Below, one piece after another: positions 36,178 to 44,924 of a DNA stretch of 60,257 nt. A program made the position numbers and the translations under genes. The notes beneath the pieces are model-generated. The model made no database searches and had not been told where the DNA came from. It worked only from the letters and a program-made list of their open reading frames with translations. This stretch comes from Pseudomonadota bacterium (lineage in GTDB: Bacteria; Pseudomonadota; Alphaproteobacteria; Sphingomonadales; Sphingomonadaceae), in the NCBI GenBank assembly GCA_023400405.1, contig JAEXFD010000022.1:1-60257 (forward strand), read 5' to 3'. Positions within the stretch are counted from its first letter, which is position 1. The number at the start of each line of letters is the position of its first letter.

Positions 36178-37050
36178 ATGCAGCAAAGGGGGCGAATTCT
36201 GATTGTCGGCGCGCGTAGTCGTGTCGGTGTCGCGCTCTCCGCCCGCCTCGGAAATGCCGCCAGACTCGTAAGCCGATCCGCGGACCCTGGAGATGCACGA
36301 GAGATCGCCGTGGCGGACTATGCGGTGCTGTCGCCCGACCTCTTTGCCGACGTGGCATGCGTCGTGATCTGCGTCGGGATCGCCGAAGGGAAACCCGAGG
36401 CCCTGCAGCGCCTGAACGTCGAGACGCCCTGTTCCATCGCGCGCGCCGCGAAAGCGGCCGGCGTGCCCCGTCTGATCCATATTTCCTCCTTTTCGGTCTA
36501 TGGATTGGCAAGCGAGATCGGGCGCGATACCCCCGTCTCCCCGCGCGGCAATTATGGCTGCTCGAAGCTGGACGGCGATCGCCGGTTGCTCTCGCTCGCC
36601 GACGCGGGTTTCGAGGTGACTATCCTGCGTCTTCCGCTGATTTATTCCCCCGGATCTCTCGGCAAGCTTGGGCAATTGCTGAAAGCCTGGCGCAGCGTGC
36701 GCTTGCTTCCCGTGCCGCGCGACGACGTGACGCGCGCAATGATCGCCGTCGACCTGGCCGCCGAAACGATCGAACGACTGACGCAGATGCCGGCACCGGG
36801 CGCACCGAAGTCGGTCGTGTTCGCCGCCGACCCCATGCCTTTCAGCTATGCGGGCGTTGCCAGCGCCCGCCCTGAACGGCTGTATCGCTTTCCTCTGCCG
36901 CGCACCTTGACGCGGCTGATGATGCAACTCGCGCCCGCGCTCGGCGCGCGCCTGTTCGCCGATAGCCGGCTTGCCGACGCAGACAACCTCGCCGTCGAGT
37001 TCGGCTTGGCGACGCGGCTTCGCCAGGATGTCGCGGAGGCCAGGCCTTGA
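36178..37050 (+). CDS. NAD(P)-dependent SDR epimerase/reductase
   Basis: A 290-aa extended-type SDR with an N-terminal nucleotide-binding turn ILIVGARSRVG (one glycine fewer than the canonical motif), the catalytic Ser in HISSFSVYG and Y-x3-K in NYGCSKLDG. Length and context recall the WbpV-type reductases that convert UDP-4-keto-6-deoxy-GlcNAc to UDP-QuiNAc or FucNAc; this assignment is inference from the CapD-like and initiating transferase genes divergent to it. Its stop overlaps the next start (TTGA). Confidence 0.8.
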   Translation: MQQRGRILIVGARSRVGVALSARLGNAARLVSRSADPGDAREIAVADYAVLSPDLFADVACVVICVGIAEGKPEALQRLNVETPCSIARAAKAAGVPRLIHISSFSVYGLASEIGRDTPVSPRGNYGCSKLDGDRRLLSLADAGFEVTILRLPLIYSPGSLGKLGQLLKAWRSVRLLPVPRDDVTRAMIAVDLAAETIERLTQMPAPGAPKSVVFAADPMPFSYAGVASARPERLYRFPLPRTLTRLMMQLAPALGARLFADSRLADADNLAVEFGLATRLRQDVAEARP

Positions 37051-38348
37051 AACCCGCCGCCTCCTCCACCGCGCGGCGCGCGCGCCTCTGGATCGTCTCC
37101 GAGCTATATTATCCGGAGCAGACCTCGACGGGCTATTTCGTGACACGCATTGCCGAGGGGCTGGCGAGCGACATGCCCATCGAGGTCGTCAGCGCCCAGC
37201 CGACCTATAGCGAGCACGGGATGCGCGCCCCGCGGCGGGAGACGCGGCATGGAGTCCTGATCCATCGCGTTCGCTCGACCCATTTCGGCAAGGACCGGCT
37301 GGTTCTGCGCGCACTCAACATTGCGACAATAACCATTTCCGTGGGCTGGTTTGCGCTCACGCGCTTTCGTTGGGGAGACCGGCTGATGGTTGTCACCAAC
37401 CCGCCCACGCTGCCGCCCGTCCTGGGGCTGATCGCTCGAATGAAGGGAATGCGGGGCTTTCTGCTCGTCCACGATGTGTATCCCGAAGTGCTGGTGGCCG
37501 GCGGCCTGCTCCAGCCCCACTCGGCGCTCTATCGCCTTTTGAGGCCGTTCTTCGCAGCCACCTTCCGCCTGTTCGATCGCGTGCTCGTGCTCGGACGTGA
37601 CATGGCCACGCTGGTTGCTAGGAAGATCGGAGAGGGAGGAGAGTCTCGTCTATCGATCATTCCCAATTGGGGTGACCCCGACGAGATATCTCCGCTGGCG
37701 CGCGACGGAAATGCGTTTCTGCTGGCCCACCGGATCGATGAGCCATGCGTCATTCAGTTCTCCGGCAATATCGGACGAACCCACGACGTCGAAACTGTGC
37801 TGGAGACGGCGGCACGGCTCGGCACACGCGCCGACATACGCTTTGTATTCGTCGGCTATGGCGGCAAGGCAGGCGCGGTCCAGGACCGGATTGATCGGGA
37901 GGGACTGAAGCAGGTGATGCTGGCACCGCGTCAGCCCCGCGAAATGCTTGCTGCGATGCTGTCGAGCGCCACCGCCACGATCATCTCTTTCGTCGATGGC
38001 ATGCTGGGCCTATCCGTCCCGAGCCGGATGTACAATGTGATGGCCGCGGGTGTGCCGATAATCGCGCTCGCTGATCCAGTATCGGAATTGTCGAGGACGG
38101 TGACGGAGGAGGATGCAGGATGGACACTGCCCATCGGAGCAGTGGACGCGTTGAGCGATCTTATCGCCTATCTCGCTACTCCAGAGGGCATGGCCGAAGC
38201 CGCACGGCGCGGCGCGAACGGCCGCGCGGCCGTATTGCGGCGATATACGTTTGAACATGTGCTCGCCCAATATCGAGAACTGATCGAGGAACAGGCCGGC
38301 GAGGGGCCCGCTGTGCAGCGGGTCGCGGATCAGGCCAGGACGCGCTAG
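37047..38348 (+). CDS. Glycosyltransferase family 4 (WcaI-like)
   Basis: A 433-aa GT-B fold transferase. The N-terminal acceptor domain opens LWIVSELYYPEQTSTGYFVT, a WcaI-type beginning, with a hydrophobic membrane-associating stretch near residues 90-110. The C-terminal donor domain shows IQFSGNIGRTHDVETV and a VPSRMYNVMAAGVPIIA loop with the nucleotide-sugar contacts of GT4. The start is a TTG overlapping the preceding stop. The sugar transferred cannot be predicted; in an SDR-GT-acyltransferase-GT block it may add the second or third residue. Confidence 0.88.
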   Translation: MKPAASSTARRARLWIVSELYYPEQTSTGYFVTRIAEGLASDMPIEVVSAQPTYSEHGMRAPRRETRHGVLIHRVRSTHFGKDRLVLRALNIATITISVGWFALTRFRWGDRLMVVTNPPTLPPVLGLIARMKGMRGFLLVHDVYPEVLVAGGLLQPHSALYRLLRPFFAATFRLFDRVLVLGRDMATLVARKIGEGGESRLSIIPNWGDPDEISPLARDGNAFLLAHRIDEPCVIQFSGNIGRTHDVETVLETAARLGTRADIRFVFVGYGGKAGAVQDRIDREGLKQVMLAPRQPREMLAAMLSSATATIISFVDGMLGLSVPSRMYNVMAAGVPIIALADPVSELSRTVTEEDAGWTLPIGAVDALSDLIAYLATPEGMAEAARRGANGRAAVLRRYTFEHVLAQYRELIEEQAGEGPAVQRVADQARTR

Positions 38349-38349
38349 C

Positions 38350-39594
38350 ATGGCCCGGCAACCATCAGAGACGGCGACGGGCGAAGCCCTGTCGGCGGCT
38401 GTAGCGGACGCGGGCCGGCTCGCCCGCGACCATAAGCTCACCTACATCGATTCGATGCGGGGAGTTGCAATTCTTCTAGTCATTATAGTTCACCATGGGC
38501 AGCGCTTTACCGGCCTGCCGCTGGTGCAGACCATAACCGGCCTGGGCCAGATTGGCGTGCAGCTGTTCTTCTTCGCTTCGGCTTTCACCTTGTGCATGTC
38601 GAATGACCAACGACAACAGGAACCGCATCCGACGGCCAGCTTCTTCATCAGGCGGACATTCCGCATCGCGCCACTCTACTATTTTGGAATATTGTTCTAT
38701 GGCGTCCTGGATGTCGCGATGCGAATTCTTCGGCATCAAGCCGTGGCATCGAGCTACACCCCGGTCAACGTCGGCGCCAATCTGTTGTTCGTCCACGGTT
38801 TCGTGAAGAGCGCCAATAACAGCATCGTCCCCGGCGGCTGGTCGATCGGTACCGAAATGGCGTTCTACGCAATGTTCCCTCTGCTTTTTTCCGCCTTCCT
38901 GTCGACACGACGGTGCAGCATTACTGTCAGGCTGTTTTGCGGCATCCTCGCGTCACTGGTGCTGAACCTTGTAGTCCAGTGGTTTGCCTCCGCGGCGGCA
39001 GGCGAACCTGTTGCCAATAACAGCTTCATGTACTACAACATCGTCAATCAATTGCCGGTGTTCTTGATCGGCATGCTCGTCTACGCACAGGTCATGCGCA
39101 AGGGGAGGTTCCGGCAGAGCCCGGCCCGGGATATCCCCCTGTTCGCATTGTTCATGGGACTGGCCGCCTGGCTGGTGACTGTACCGGGCAGTATCGCCCC
39201 GATCGCGCTTCCCCCGGTAGCCGCAATCGCCGGTGCATTCCTGCTGAACATTCTGCGGTCGCGCTCGCCGCGCGTTGGCCTGCTCGAGCGGATTGGGCAA
39301 TTGTCGTACTCGATGTACATCTTCCATTTTGTGTTTGCCGGCATGGTCACCACAGCGGTGCTGCGACTTTTCGGTGACTTGCCCGTGAGAGAGGCGATCC
39401 TCTACCTGCCCACTTTGGCCTTGACCGTGGGTTGCACGATGCTTGTAGCGATGGGCAGCAAGCGACTGATCGAGGACCCCTGCATCGACATCGGCAAGAA
39501 ATGGATCCGCGCCCGCGACGCCCGGCCGCCTGTCGCGGACGCTAAGCCGGCATCTGGCGGCCTCCCCGATGATGACGGGCGCGAATATCAATAA
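38350..39594 (+). CDS. Membrane acyltransferase 3 family protein
   Basis: A 414-aa polytopic protein, about ten membrane segments, of the acyltransferase-3 family that O-acylates surface sugars. The family start is visible as YIDSMRGVAILLVIIVHHG, with the catalytic His in VHH near residue 47, followed by FFIRRTFRIAPLYYFGI and the GGWSIGTEMAFY motif. It begins just after the upstream GT4 stop. It probably acetylates the repeat unit on lipid carrier; a cytosolic N-acetyltransferase role is unlikely. Confidence 0.88.
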   Translation: MARQPSETATGEALSAAVADAGRLARDHKLTYIDSMRGVAILLVIIVHHGQRFTGLPLVQTITGLGQIGVQLFFFASAFTLCMSNDQRQQEPHPTASFFIRRTFRIAPLYYFGILFYGVLDVAMRILRHQAVASSYTPVNVGANLLFVHGFVKSANNSIVPGGWSIGTEMAFYAMFPLLFSAFLSTRRCSITVRLFCGILASLVLNLVVQWFASAAAGEPVANNSFMYYNIVNQLPVFLIGMLVYAQVMRKGRFRQSPARDIPLFALFMGLAAWLVTVPGSIAPIALPPVAAIAGAFLLNILRSRSPRVGLLERIGQLSYSMYIFHFVFAGMVTTAVLRLFGDLPVREAILYLPTLALTVGCTMLVAMGSKRLIEDPCIDIGKKWIRARDARPPVADAKPASGGLPDDDGREYQ

Positions 39595-39605
39595 GGGCGT
39601 GTCCG

Positions 39606-40619
39606 ATGGACCACTACTGCGTTTATTTCGACCATAACTATGCCGGCATCGGCCTCGCCATGATGCGCTCGCTGCGCGCATGCGGCGGGAACGGGACCAT
39701 ATGGGTGCTTTGCCTGAGCCGTGAAGCTGAAACCATCGTTGCCGCGCTTGTGCTGGACGACGTCAAGATCGTGCCGCTCGCCGCACTCGAGGCGCATTTC
39801 CCGCAGCTTGAAGCCGCGAAGGCGGATCGGTCGCGCATCGAATATTACTTCACGCTGACGCCGCACATTACACGCTATGTGTTCGACATGGCCCCGGACG
39901 CGGGCAGGGTCGCCTATCTCGATAGCGATCTGTTCTTTTTCGGGCCGGTGGCGACGATGTGGGCCGCCATGGGCACCGCGCCGGCAGCCATTATTCCGCA
40001 CAACTTCAACCGCGGCGCGGAGCATCTGGGCAAATACGGCACCTACAATGTCGGCTGGGTCAGCTTCTCTCGATCGGAACAAGGCCTTCGCTGCCTCGAC
40101 TATTGGACGGAAAGCTGCGCGCGCTGGTGCCGCGACATCCCCGACCGCGACCGGTTCGCCGACCAGGGCTATCTCGACCACTTCGTCGAGCACGCGCCCG
40201 ATATTGCCATCGTTACGCAAAAAGGATGCGGATTGGGGCCGTGGAACGCCAGTCGTTATCCAATCCGATGGACCGGCGACCATGTGACGATTGGCGAGGA
40301 TCCGCTGATCTTCTTCCACTTCACGGGGTTCAAAAAGGGGCTGGCAGGGCGATGGTACAATAGCCATCGCATCTATCGGGCGCGAACCGGGCGGGTTGTC
40401 CGCGACCACGTGTACCGGCCTTATTTGCACGCGCTCCTCGCGGCGCAGGCAAAGGTCGCCACGCTGCTGTCGGAACCATCGACACCCAAGCTGGCGCGCA
40501 ATCGCGGCGGCGGAGTCCCGCTCAAGAAGCGTCTCTACAAGATGGCCGAGACGATGTTCCGCTTGATCGACCTGCTGACCGGACGGGCCATTGCCGAGCC
40601 GCGCGTGCGACCGGACTAA
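39606..40619 (+). CDS. Putative glycosyltransferase with DSD motif (GT-A type)
   Basis: A 337-aa protein whose central part reads AYLDSDLFFFGPVATM, a DxD-type metal/nucleotide-sugar motif embedded as in GT8-like GT-A enzymes, followed by IIPHNFNRG and YNVGWVSFSRSEQG. The C-terminal 80 residues are basic and may bind membrane. It ends the plus-strand block and its stop overlaps that of the convergent fdtA gene by three bases. Donor and acceptor are unknown. Confidence 0.75.
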   Translation: MDHYCVYFDHNYAGIGLAMMRSLRACGGNGTIWVLCLSREAETIVAALVLDDVKIVPLAALEAHFPQLEAAKADRSRIEYYFTLTPHITRYVFDMAPDAGRVAYLDSDLFFFGPVATMWAAMGTAPAAIIPHNFNRGAEHLGKYGTYNVGWVSFSRSEQGLRCLDYWTESCARWCRDIPDRDRFADQGYLDHFVEHAPDIAIVTQKGCGLGPWNASRYPIRWTGDHVTIGEDPLIFFHFTGFKKGLAGRWYNSHRIYRARTGRVVRDHVYRPYLHALLAAQAKVATLLSEPSTPKLARNRGGGVPLKKRLYKMAETMFRLIDLLTGRAIAEPRVRPD

Positions 40620-41035
40620 GTGGTCATCGCGGTAAGCCGGTCGAACTCTGCGGCGTCGCGGATATAGTCTTTGGCATCATACGCGCCCGAGGTCAGGACG
40701 GCGCAGACGGAAGCCGGCGTAAACCCGCCAAGATCGAGCCAGAGCATGGGCGGAACGTAGAGCGCCCGATTCGGCGTATCGAGGTGCACTATGCTACGCG
40801 TGCGCCCGTCATAGACATCAACGTCGCAAGCGCCGGCGAGCATGATGAGAAACTGATGTTGCTGGCGATGCGCATGTGCGCCGCGGCGCGCACCGGGCGG
40901 GAGCCCGAGCAGCACAAAGAGGCGGCGGATGTCGAACGGGACCTGCGCATGCGCTTCAGCCACCAGCAGCAACCCGCGCCCATCGCCGATGAGCGGCAGG
41001 TCGACCAGTTCGTGATGAGGGCGGCAATCAAGCAT
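40616..41035 (-). CDS. fdtA: dTDP-4-oxo-6-deoxyglucose 3,4-ketoisomerase (FdtA/QdtA-type)
   Basis: A 139-aa cupin that moves the keto group from C4 to C3 of dTDP-4-keto-6-deoxyglucose. The signature RRGAHAHRQQHQFLIMLAG carries the catalytic His pair, and NRALYVPPMLWLDLGGFTP is the usual second cupin strand. The start MLDCRPHHELVDL overlaps the aminotransferase stop by eight bases. FdtA (galacto) and QdtA (gluco) products cannot be separated by eye, so the final sugar is Fuc3N or Qui3N. Confidence 0.85.
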   Translation of the reverse strand: MLDCRPHHELVDLPLIGDGRGLLLVAEAHAQVPFDIRRLFVLLGLPPGARRGAHAHRQQHQFLIMLAGACDVDVYDGRTRSIVHLDTPNRALYVPPMLWLDLGGFTPASVCAVLTSGAYDAKDYIRDAAEFDRLTAMTT

Positions 41036-42128
41036 CGCTGAGCAGAACCTCAACGACGCGGTCCACCGCAGCATCTTCGAGGTCGGGATACATGGGTAAA
41101 TTCATGACACGTCCAGCCTTCCGTTCGGCCACCGGAAAATCCCCGGCAGAATAGCCGAGCCACGCGTAGCCGCGCATCAGATGGATCGGCCAGGGATAGC
41201 AGATTCCGGTCCCGATCTCCGCTGCACGAAGACGTGCCATGTCGGCCTCTCGGCGATCGCTTTCGACGACATACAAATGATAGGCGTGCCGCCCATAGCC
41301 TCGCGCCCCAACAGGTGTGAAGCGTGTCCCGGCCAGAGCGTTGTCATACCGCGCAGCAATGGCGCGTCGACGCTCCACCCAAGCCGACAGCCAAGCAGAT
41401 TTAACCCGGAGAATGGCAGCCTGCACTTCGTCCAGTCGGCTGTTATAGCCGTGCCGTTCAGCGTAATAGGGCCCCTCGCTTCCGTAAAAGCGAAGCGATC
41501 GCGCGCGCTCAATCACAGCGGGATCGTTGGACGTCACTGCGCCGCCGTCCCCATATGCTCCCAAATTCTTTGTGGGGTAGAATGAAAACGTCGCCGCGTT
41601 CCCAAGCGCGCCGGTGGGTCTACCGCGATATGTCGCCCCGTGAGCCTGAGCATTGTCCTCGATGACGACCAGCCCATTCCGGCGGGCGATATCGAGGATG
41701 GGGTCCATATCGGCGGCCTGCCCATAAAGGTGGACCGGAATGATAGCGCGCGTCCGGGGCGTAATCGCCGCCTCGATCTTCTCGGGATCGATCAAACAAT
41801 CCTCGCCGATATCGACGAGCACGGGACGCGCACCCAGCGTGGTGATCGCAGACACGGTTGGAATGGCAGTATTGCCGGCGGTGATAACCTCGTCGCCGGG
41901 CTTTACGCCAAGCGCGCCCAGCGCGATGAAGATCGCGTCCGTCCCGTTACCGACACCTACCGCGCCGGCAACGCCTAGGCTTTCCGCGAGTTCGGCCTCG
42001 AAAGATCGACCCTCTGCACCAAGTATGAGCGTGCCTGACTGGAAAACCCGATCGCAAGCCGCCAGTATTTCTTCGCGAAGCGCGGCATATTCCAGCCGAT
42101 AGCTCCAGAGGGGAATCGCTGAAGTCAT
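41028..42128 (-). CDS. fdtB: dTDP-3-keto-6-deoxyhexose aminotransferase (FdtB/QdtB-type)
   Basis: A 366-aa DegT/DnrJ/EryC1 PLP aminotransferase. The N-terminus PLWSYRLEYAALREEI, the sugar/PLP pocket GVGNGTDAIFIALGALG, the Asp in VIEDNAQAHGA and the PLP lysine in FYPTKNLGAYGDGG are in family order. It adds the 3-amino group to the FdtA product. It follows the methyltransferase gene by two bases and overlaps fdtA, all downstream of rmlA in one operon. No acetyltransferase of the FdtC/QdtC type is seen nearby. Confidence 0.9.
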   Translation of the reverse strand: MTSAIPLWSYRLEYAALREEILAACDRVFQSGTLILGAEGRSFEAELAESLGVAGAVGVGNGTDAIFIALGALGVKPGDEVITAGNTAIPTVSAITTLGARPVLVDIGEDCLIDPEKIEAAITPRTRAIIPVHLYGQAADMDPILDIARRNGLVVIEDNAQAHGATYRGRPTGALGNAATFSFYPTKNLGAYGDGGAVTSNDPAVIERARSLRFYGSEGPYYAERHGYNSRLDEVQAAILRVKSAWLSAWVERRRAIAARYDNALAGTRFTPVGARGYGRHAYHLYVVESDRREADMARLRAAEIGTGICYPWPIHLMRGYAWLGYSAGDFPVAERKAGRVMNLPMYPDLEDAAVDRVVEVLLSDA

Positions 42129-42130
42129 GA

Positions 42131-43045
42131 TTACTCGCTACCACAGGGGATCTTCCGGCACAGGAAGGTCCATGATCGGGAATGTGCCCCGGTCACCGCG
42201 ACGACGTCATAGGGAAGCGCCAGCCAACGGTGCTCGATCGAGAGACCTGCCCCGGCTACGGCGCTCTCAAACTCCTCGTTGTTGAAGATGGTCTCGGTTA
42301 CCGGCTGGCCATAGGCGTATTTGAAAAGATGTTCGGTGGGGTGATCGTCAAAGAGCGGCACCGAATGGAACACGACGTGGGAGCGCGCCACCCGCGCGAT
42401 CTCGGAAATCGCCCGCCGCCAATCGGGGATGTGCATCAGCGACACGCCCTCGAAAACCACGTCGAACGATGCCGTCGCATAGGGCAGGCTGGTGGCGTCA
42501 GCGACCTCGAAGACGGTGTCCGGAAAGCGTTCCTGCGCGCTCGCAACCATCTCGGGCGAAAAATCGCTACCGGTGTAGCGCGGTTGGCAACCGGCAAGTT
42601 TCGCAAACACCGCCCGATGATAGCCCCCGCCGCAGCCAACCTCGAGGAGGCTGGGTCTTTCGAGACCGGCCTCGTCCACGGCTTCGGCAGCTACGCGAAA
42701 ATCCTGACGCGGATTGCCGATCTCCAGCTCTGCCAACAGCCCATCATACGCAGCCTGTTGCCGTCTAGCGCCCGACTTGCTCTTCCATCCCGAAGGTGAG
42801 GCTTGCAGCCGCTGCGCCTCCGCAATGTCGATCCGGCGATAGCCAGCCGAGGCGAGCAGCCGCCGTTCCAGCATCGGCATGCGGCGGAGGGCGGCAAACG
42901 CCAGCGGTTTCAGCGTAGCGGGGACCTTCATGCCGACGCTCTGTCGCCAACCATATCCGCGCGGTCCACGCGATGAGGCGAAAGGATTGGGATCGCCATC
43001 AGCGCCCGGCATGTGCGTAAGCGATTTGCCGCAGATATCGCGCAT
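42131..43045 (-). CDS. SAM-dependent class I methyltransferase
   Basis: A 304-aa protein with a Rossmann methyltransferase core: motif I LLEVGCGGGYHRAVF near residue 133, motif II YTGSDFSPEMVASA and LPYATASFDVVFEGVSLMHI. It is probably a sugar or lipid-carrier-glycan methylase, since it lies inside the rmlA-fdtB-fdtA operon. The listed start overlaps rmlA by 47 bases without a clear ribosome site; MPGADGDPNP at 43012 or MKVPATLKPL at 42931 are alternatives. Confidence 0.85.
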   Translation of the reverse strand: MRDICGKSLTHMPGADGDPNPFASSRGPRGYGWRQSVGMKVPATLKPLAFAALRRMPMLERRLLASAGYRRIDIAEAQRLQASPSGWKSKSGARRQQAAYDGLLAELEIGNPRQDFRVAAEAVDEAGLERPSLLEVGCGGGYHRAVFAKLAGCQPRYTGSDFSPEMVASAQERFPDTVFEVADATSLPYATASFDVVFEGVSLMHIPDWRRAISEIARVARSHVVFHSVPLFDDHPTEHLFKYAYGQPVTETIFNNEEFESAVAGAGLSIEHRWLALPYDVVAVTGAHSRSWTFLCRKIPCGSE

Positions 43046-43880
43046 ATTCGCTGGAACCCAAACGCTCTGCCTGCCGCTCTAACGCGGCCTCGTCGATCCA
43101 ACCGGCCTGATAGGCGATCTCCTCCGGACAGGCAATCTTAAGGCCTTGCCGCTTCTCAACCGTCTGGATGAAAAGGCTCGCCTCCAGCAGCGAGTCATAC
43201 GTGCCCGCATCTAGCCACGCATAGCCGCGCCCGAAGCGCTCGACATGCAGGCTACCTTTTTCGAGATACATCCGGTTCAGATCGGTGATCTCCAACTCAC
43301 CACGGGCGGAGGGCTTCAGCTCCCGCGCCATGGTTGGAGCGTTTTCGTCATAGAAATAGAGGCCGGTGACCGCGTAGTTCGTTCTGGGGTCAGCTGGCTT
43401 CTCCACTATGGCCGTAGGACGCCAATCGTCGTCAAACTCTACGATGCCGAACCGCTCCGGATCCCGTACCCAATAGGCGAAGACCGCGGCCCCGGTCTCC
43501 CGCGAAGCGCTTCGGCGCAGCAGATCGATCAGATTATCGCCGTAGAAGATGTTGTCGCCTAGGATCAACGCAGACGGGGCCCCGTTGAGAAAGGGCTCGG
43601 CCAGCAAGAGCGCCTGCGCGATACCCTCGGGGCGTTGCTGCTCGACATAGTCGATCTGCATGCCCCATTGCCTGCCATCGCCTAGCAAGTCGCGGAAGCG
43701 TTCGCGATCACCCGGGCGAACGATAACCAGCACTTCGCGGATTCCCGCTAGCATCAAGATACTGAGCGGATAATAGATCAGGGGCTTGTCATAGACCGGC
43801 AACAACTGCTTGGATGTGGACATCGTAATCGGAAATAGCCGGCTGCCGGTGCCGCCAGCCAATATAATGCCTTTTCGCAT
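42999..43880 (-). CDS. rmlA: Glucose-1-phosphate thymidylyltransferase
   Basis: Makes dTDP-glucose from glucose-1-phosphate and dTTP, the substrate of RmlB. The 293-aa protein has GIILAGGTGSRLFPIT with KQLLPVYDKPLIYYPL, the active-site LILGDNIFYGD and FGRGYAWLDAGT. The second of two adjacent ATGs (MRKGIILAGG) was chosen as the family start. It is first in a minus-strand operon with the methyltransferase, fdtB and fdtA, and diverges from the GT11-like gene. Confidence 0.96.
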   Translation of the reverse strand: MRKGIILAGGTGSRLFPITMSTSKQLLPVYDKPLIYYPLSILMLAGIREVLVIVRPGDRERFRDLLGDGRQWGMQIDYVEQQRPEGIAQALLLAEPFLNGAPSALILGDNIFYGDNLIDLLRRSASRETGAAVFAYWVRDPERFGIVEFDDDWRPTAIVEKPADPRTNYAVTGLYFYDENAPTMARELKPSARGELEITDLNRMYLEKGSLHVERFGRGYAWLDAGTYDSLLEASLFIQTVEKRQGLKIACPEEIAYQAGWIDEAALERQAERLGSSEYARYLRQIAYAHAGR

Positions 43881-44090
43881 CATCAATGGGGGTCTCGCTT
43901 TGGAGCGCGCTGCATAAGGCAGCATTCCCGAAAAAGATAGGCCAAAGACGGCCCGGGAACCCCCGCCAGCGGCGCTTGTCGGGGTGAGGAGATTCGAGTA
44001 TCGGCAGCCCCGCTCGCGGCACGTTCGCCACCGAGCTTGCCGCGATCCTCGCTCTTGCGCTGCGCGCTTTTTTTCTGGGTTAAGTCGCCG

Positions 44091-44924
44091 ATGACCGCTC
44101 TCTATCACTATCCGCGACTAAGCCGATGGGATGTGGGCGCTCTGCGATCGCCAGGGCCAGGATTGGGCAATCTGCTGTTCCCGATCGCACGCGCTCTGGC
44201 GGGTGAACGCGAGCGCGGCGGGGTCTTCGTTTACCCTACGATGCGGCAGGTGAAGATCGGGCCAATCCTGCGCGGGGAGATCGACAAACGAACCTATGGG
44301 GACGTCCTCCGGCCGCGAACGGCCGCAGATTGGCGAATCTGGGCGGCCTCGCATCTGGCAAAGTCCGTTGACGAGCACGCGGCGCCGGGTGCTGCCTACG
44401 GGGATCACCGCGTCGTCTACGAGGGGCTGGGCAGATATTTTCTACCGATAGCCGAGCATGCCCAACTGATGCGCGACTGGCTCGGCGCCAATGCTCGACT
44501 AAGTGCGCAGCTGACGCAACCTTACGACATTGCCGTGCATGTACGGCTGGCGGACTTTATCGACGATGACGGTAGCCATGACGGCTTTAACATTCGCCAA
44601 TCCTGGGGCTGGTATCGCTCTGCACTGAATGAAGCCCGGATTCGGTCGGGAAAGGACAACCCGAGCATCCGCCTGTTCGCCGACGTGCCTGCAACGGCGA
44701 TCCTACCCGAGATCGGAGCGGAAAGCGCCGTAGTGGACGCTTCGGGAAACGCGCTGACGGCGATGATGAACCTGTCCCGAGCAGCGATCGTAGTGACGTC
44801 GCGTTCGACATTTTCGATGTGGGGTACGTTTCTTGGCGAGTGTACCTCGATTTGGAACGGCCGCATGAACGTTGCGGAATACTACCCGGTCACGCCTGGC
44901 CGTGACATTTTCGTTCACGCATGA
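44091..44924 (+). CDS. GT11-like alpha-1,2-fucosyltransferase
   Basis: A 277-aa protein with the layout of family GT11: an N-terminal GLGNLLFPIARAL, the GDP-fucose-binding HxRxxD motif as AVHVRLADFID near residue 148 and the C-terminal VTSRSTFSMWGTFLG matching the SSFSWW-type motif. GDP-L-fucose from gmd/fcl in the same island is the likely donor. Identity to well-known GT11 enzymes looks low, so the linkage is uncertain. Its stop overlaps the flippase start (ATGA). Confidence 0.75.
   Translation: MTALYHYPRLSRWDVGALRSPGPGLGNLLFPIARALAGERERGGVFVYPTMRQVKIGPILRGEIDKRTYGDVLRPRTAADWRIWAASHLAKSVDEHAAPGAAYGDHRVVYEGLGRYFLPIAEHAQLMRDWLGANARLSAQLTQPYDIAVHVRLADFIDDDGSHDGFNIRQSWGWYRSALNEARIRSGKDNPSIRLFADVPATAILPEIGAESAVVDASGNALTAMMNLSRAAIVVTSRSTFSMWGTFLGECTSIWNGRMNVAEYYPVTPGRDIFVHA

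Noticed and set aside
23814..43880. dTDP-L-rhamnose pathway
   Set aside because: rmlA and rmlB are present but no rmlC- or rmlD-like gene is visible, while FdtA/FdtB-type genes are.
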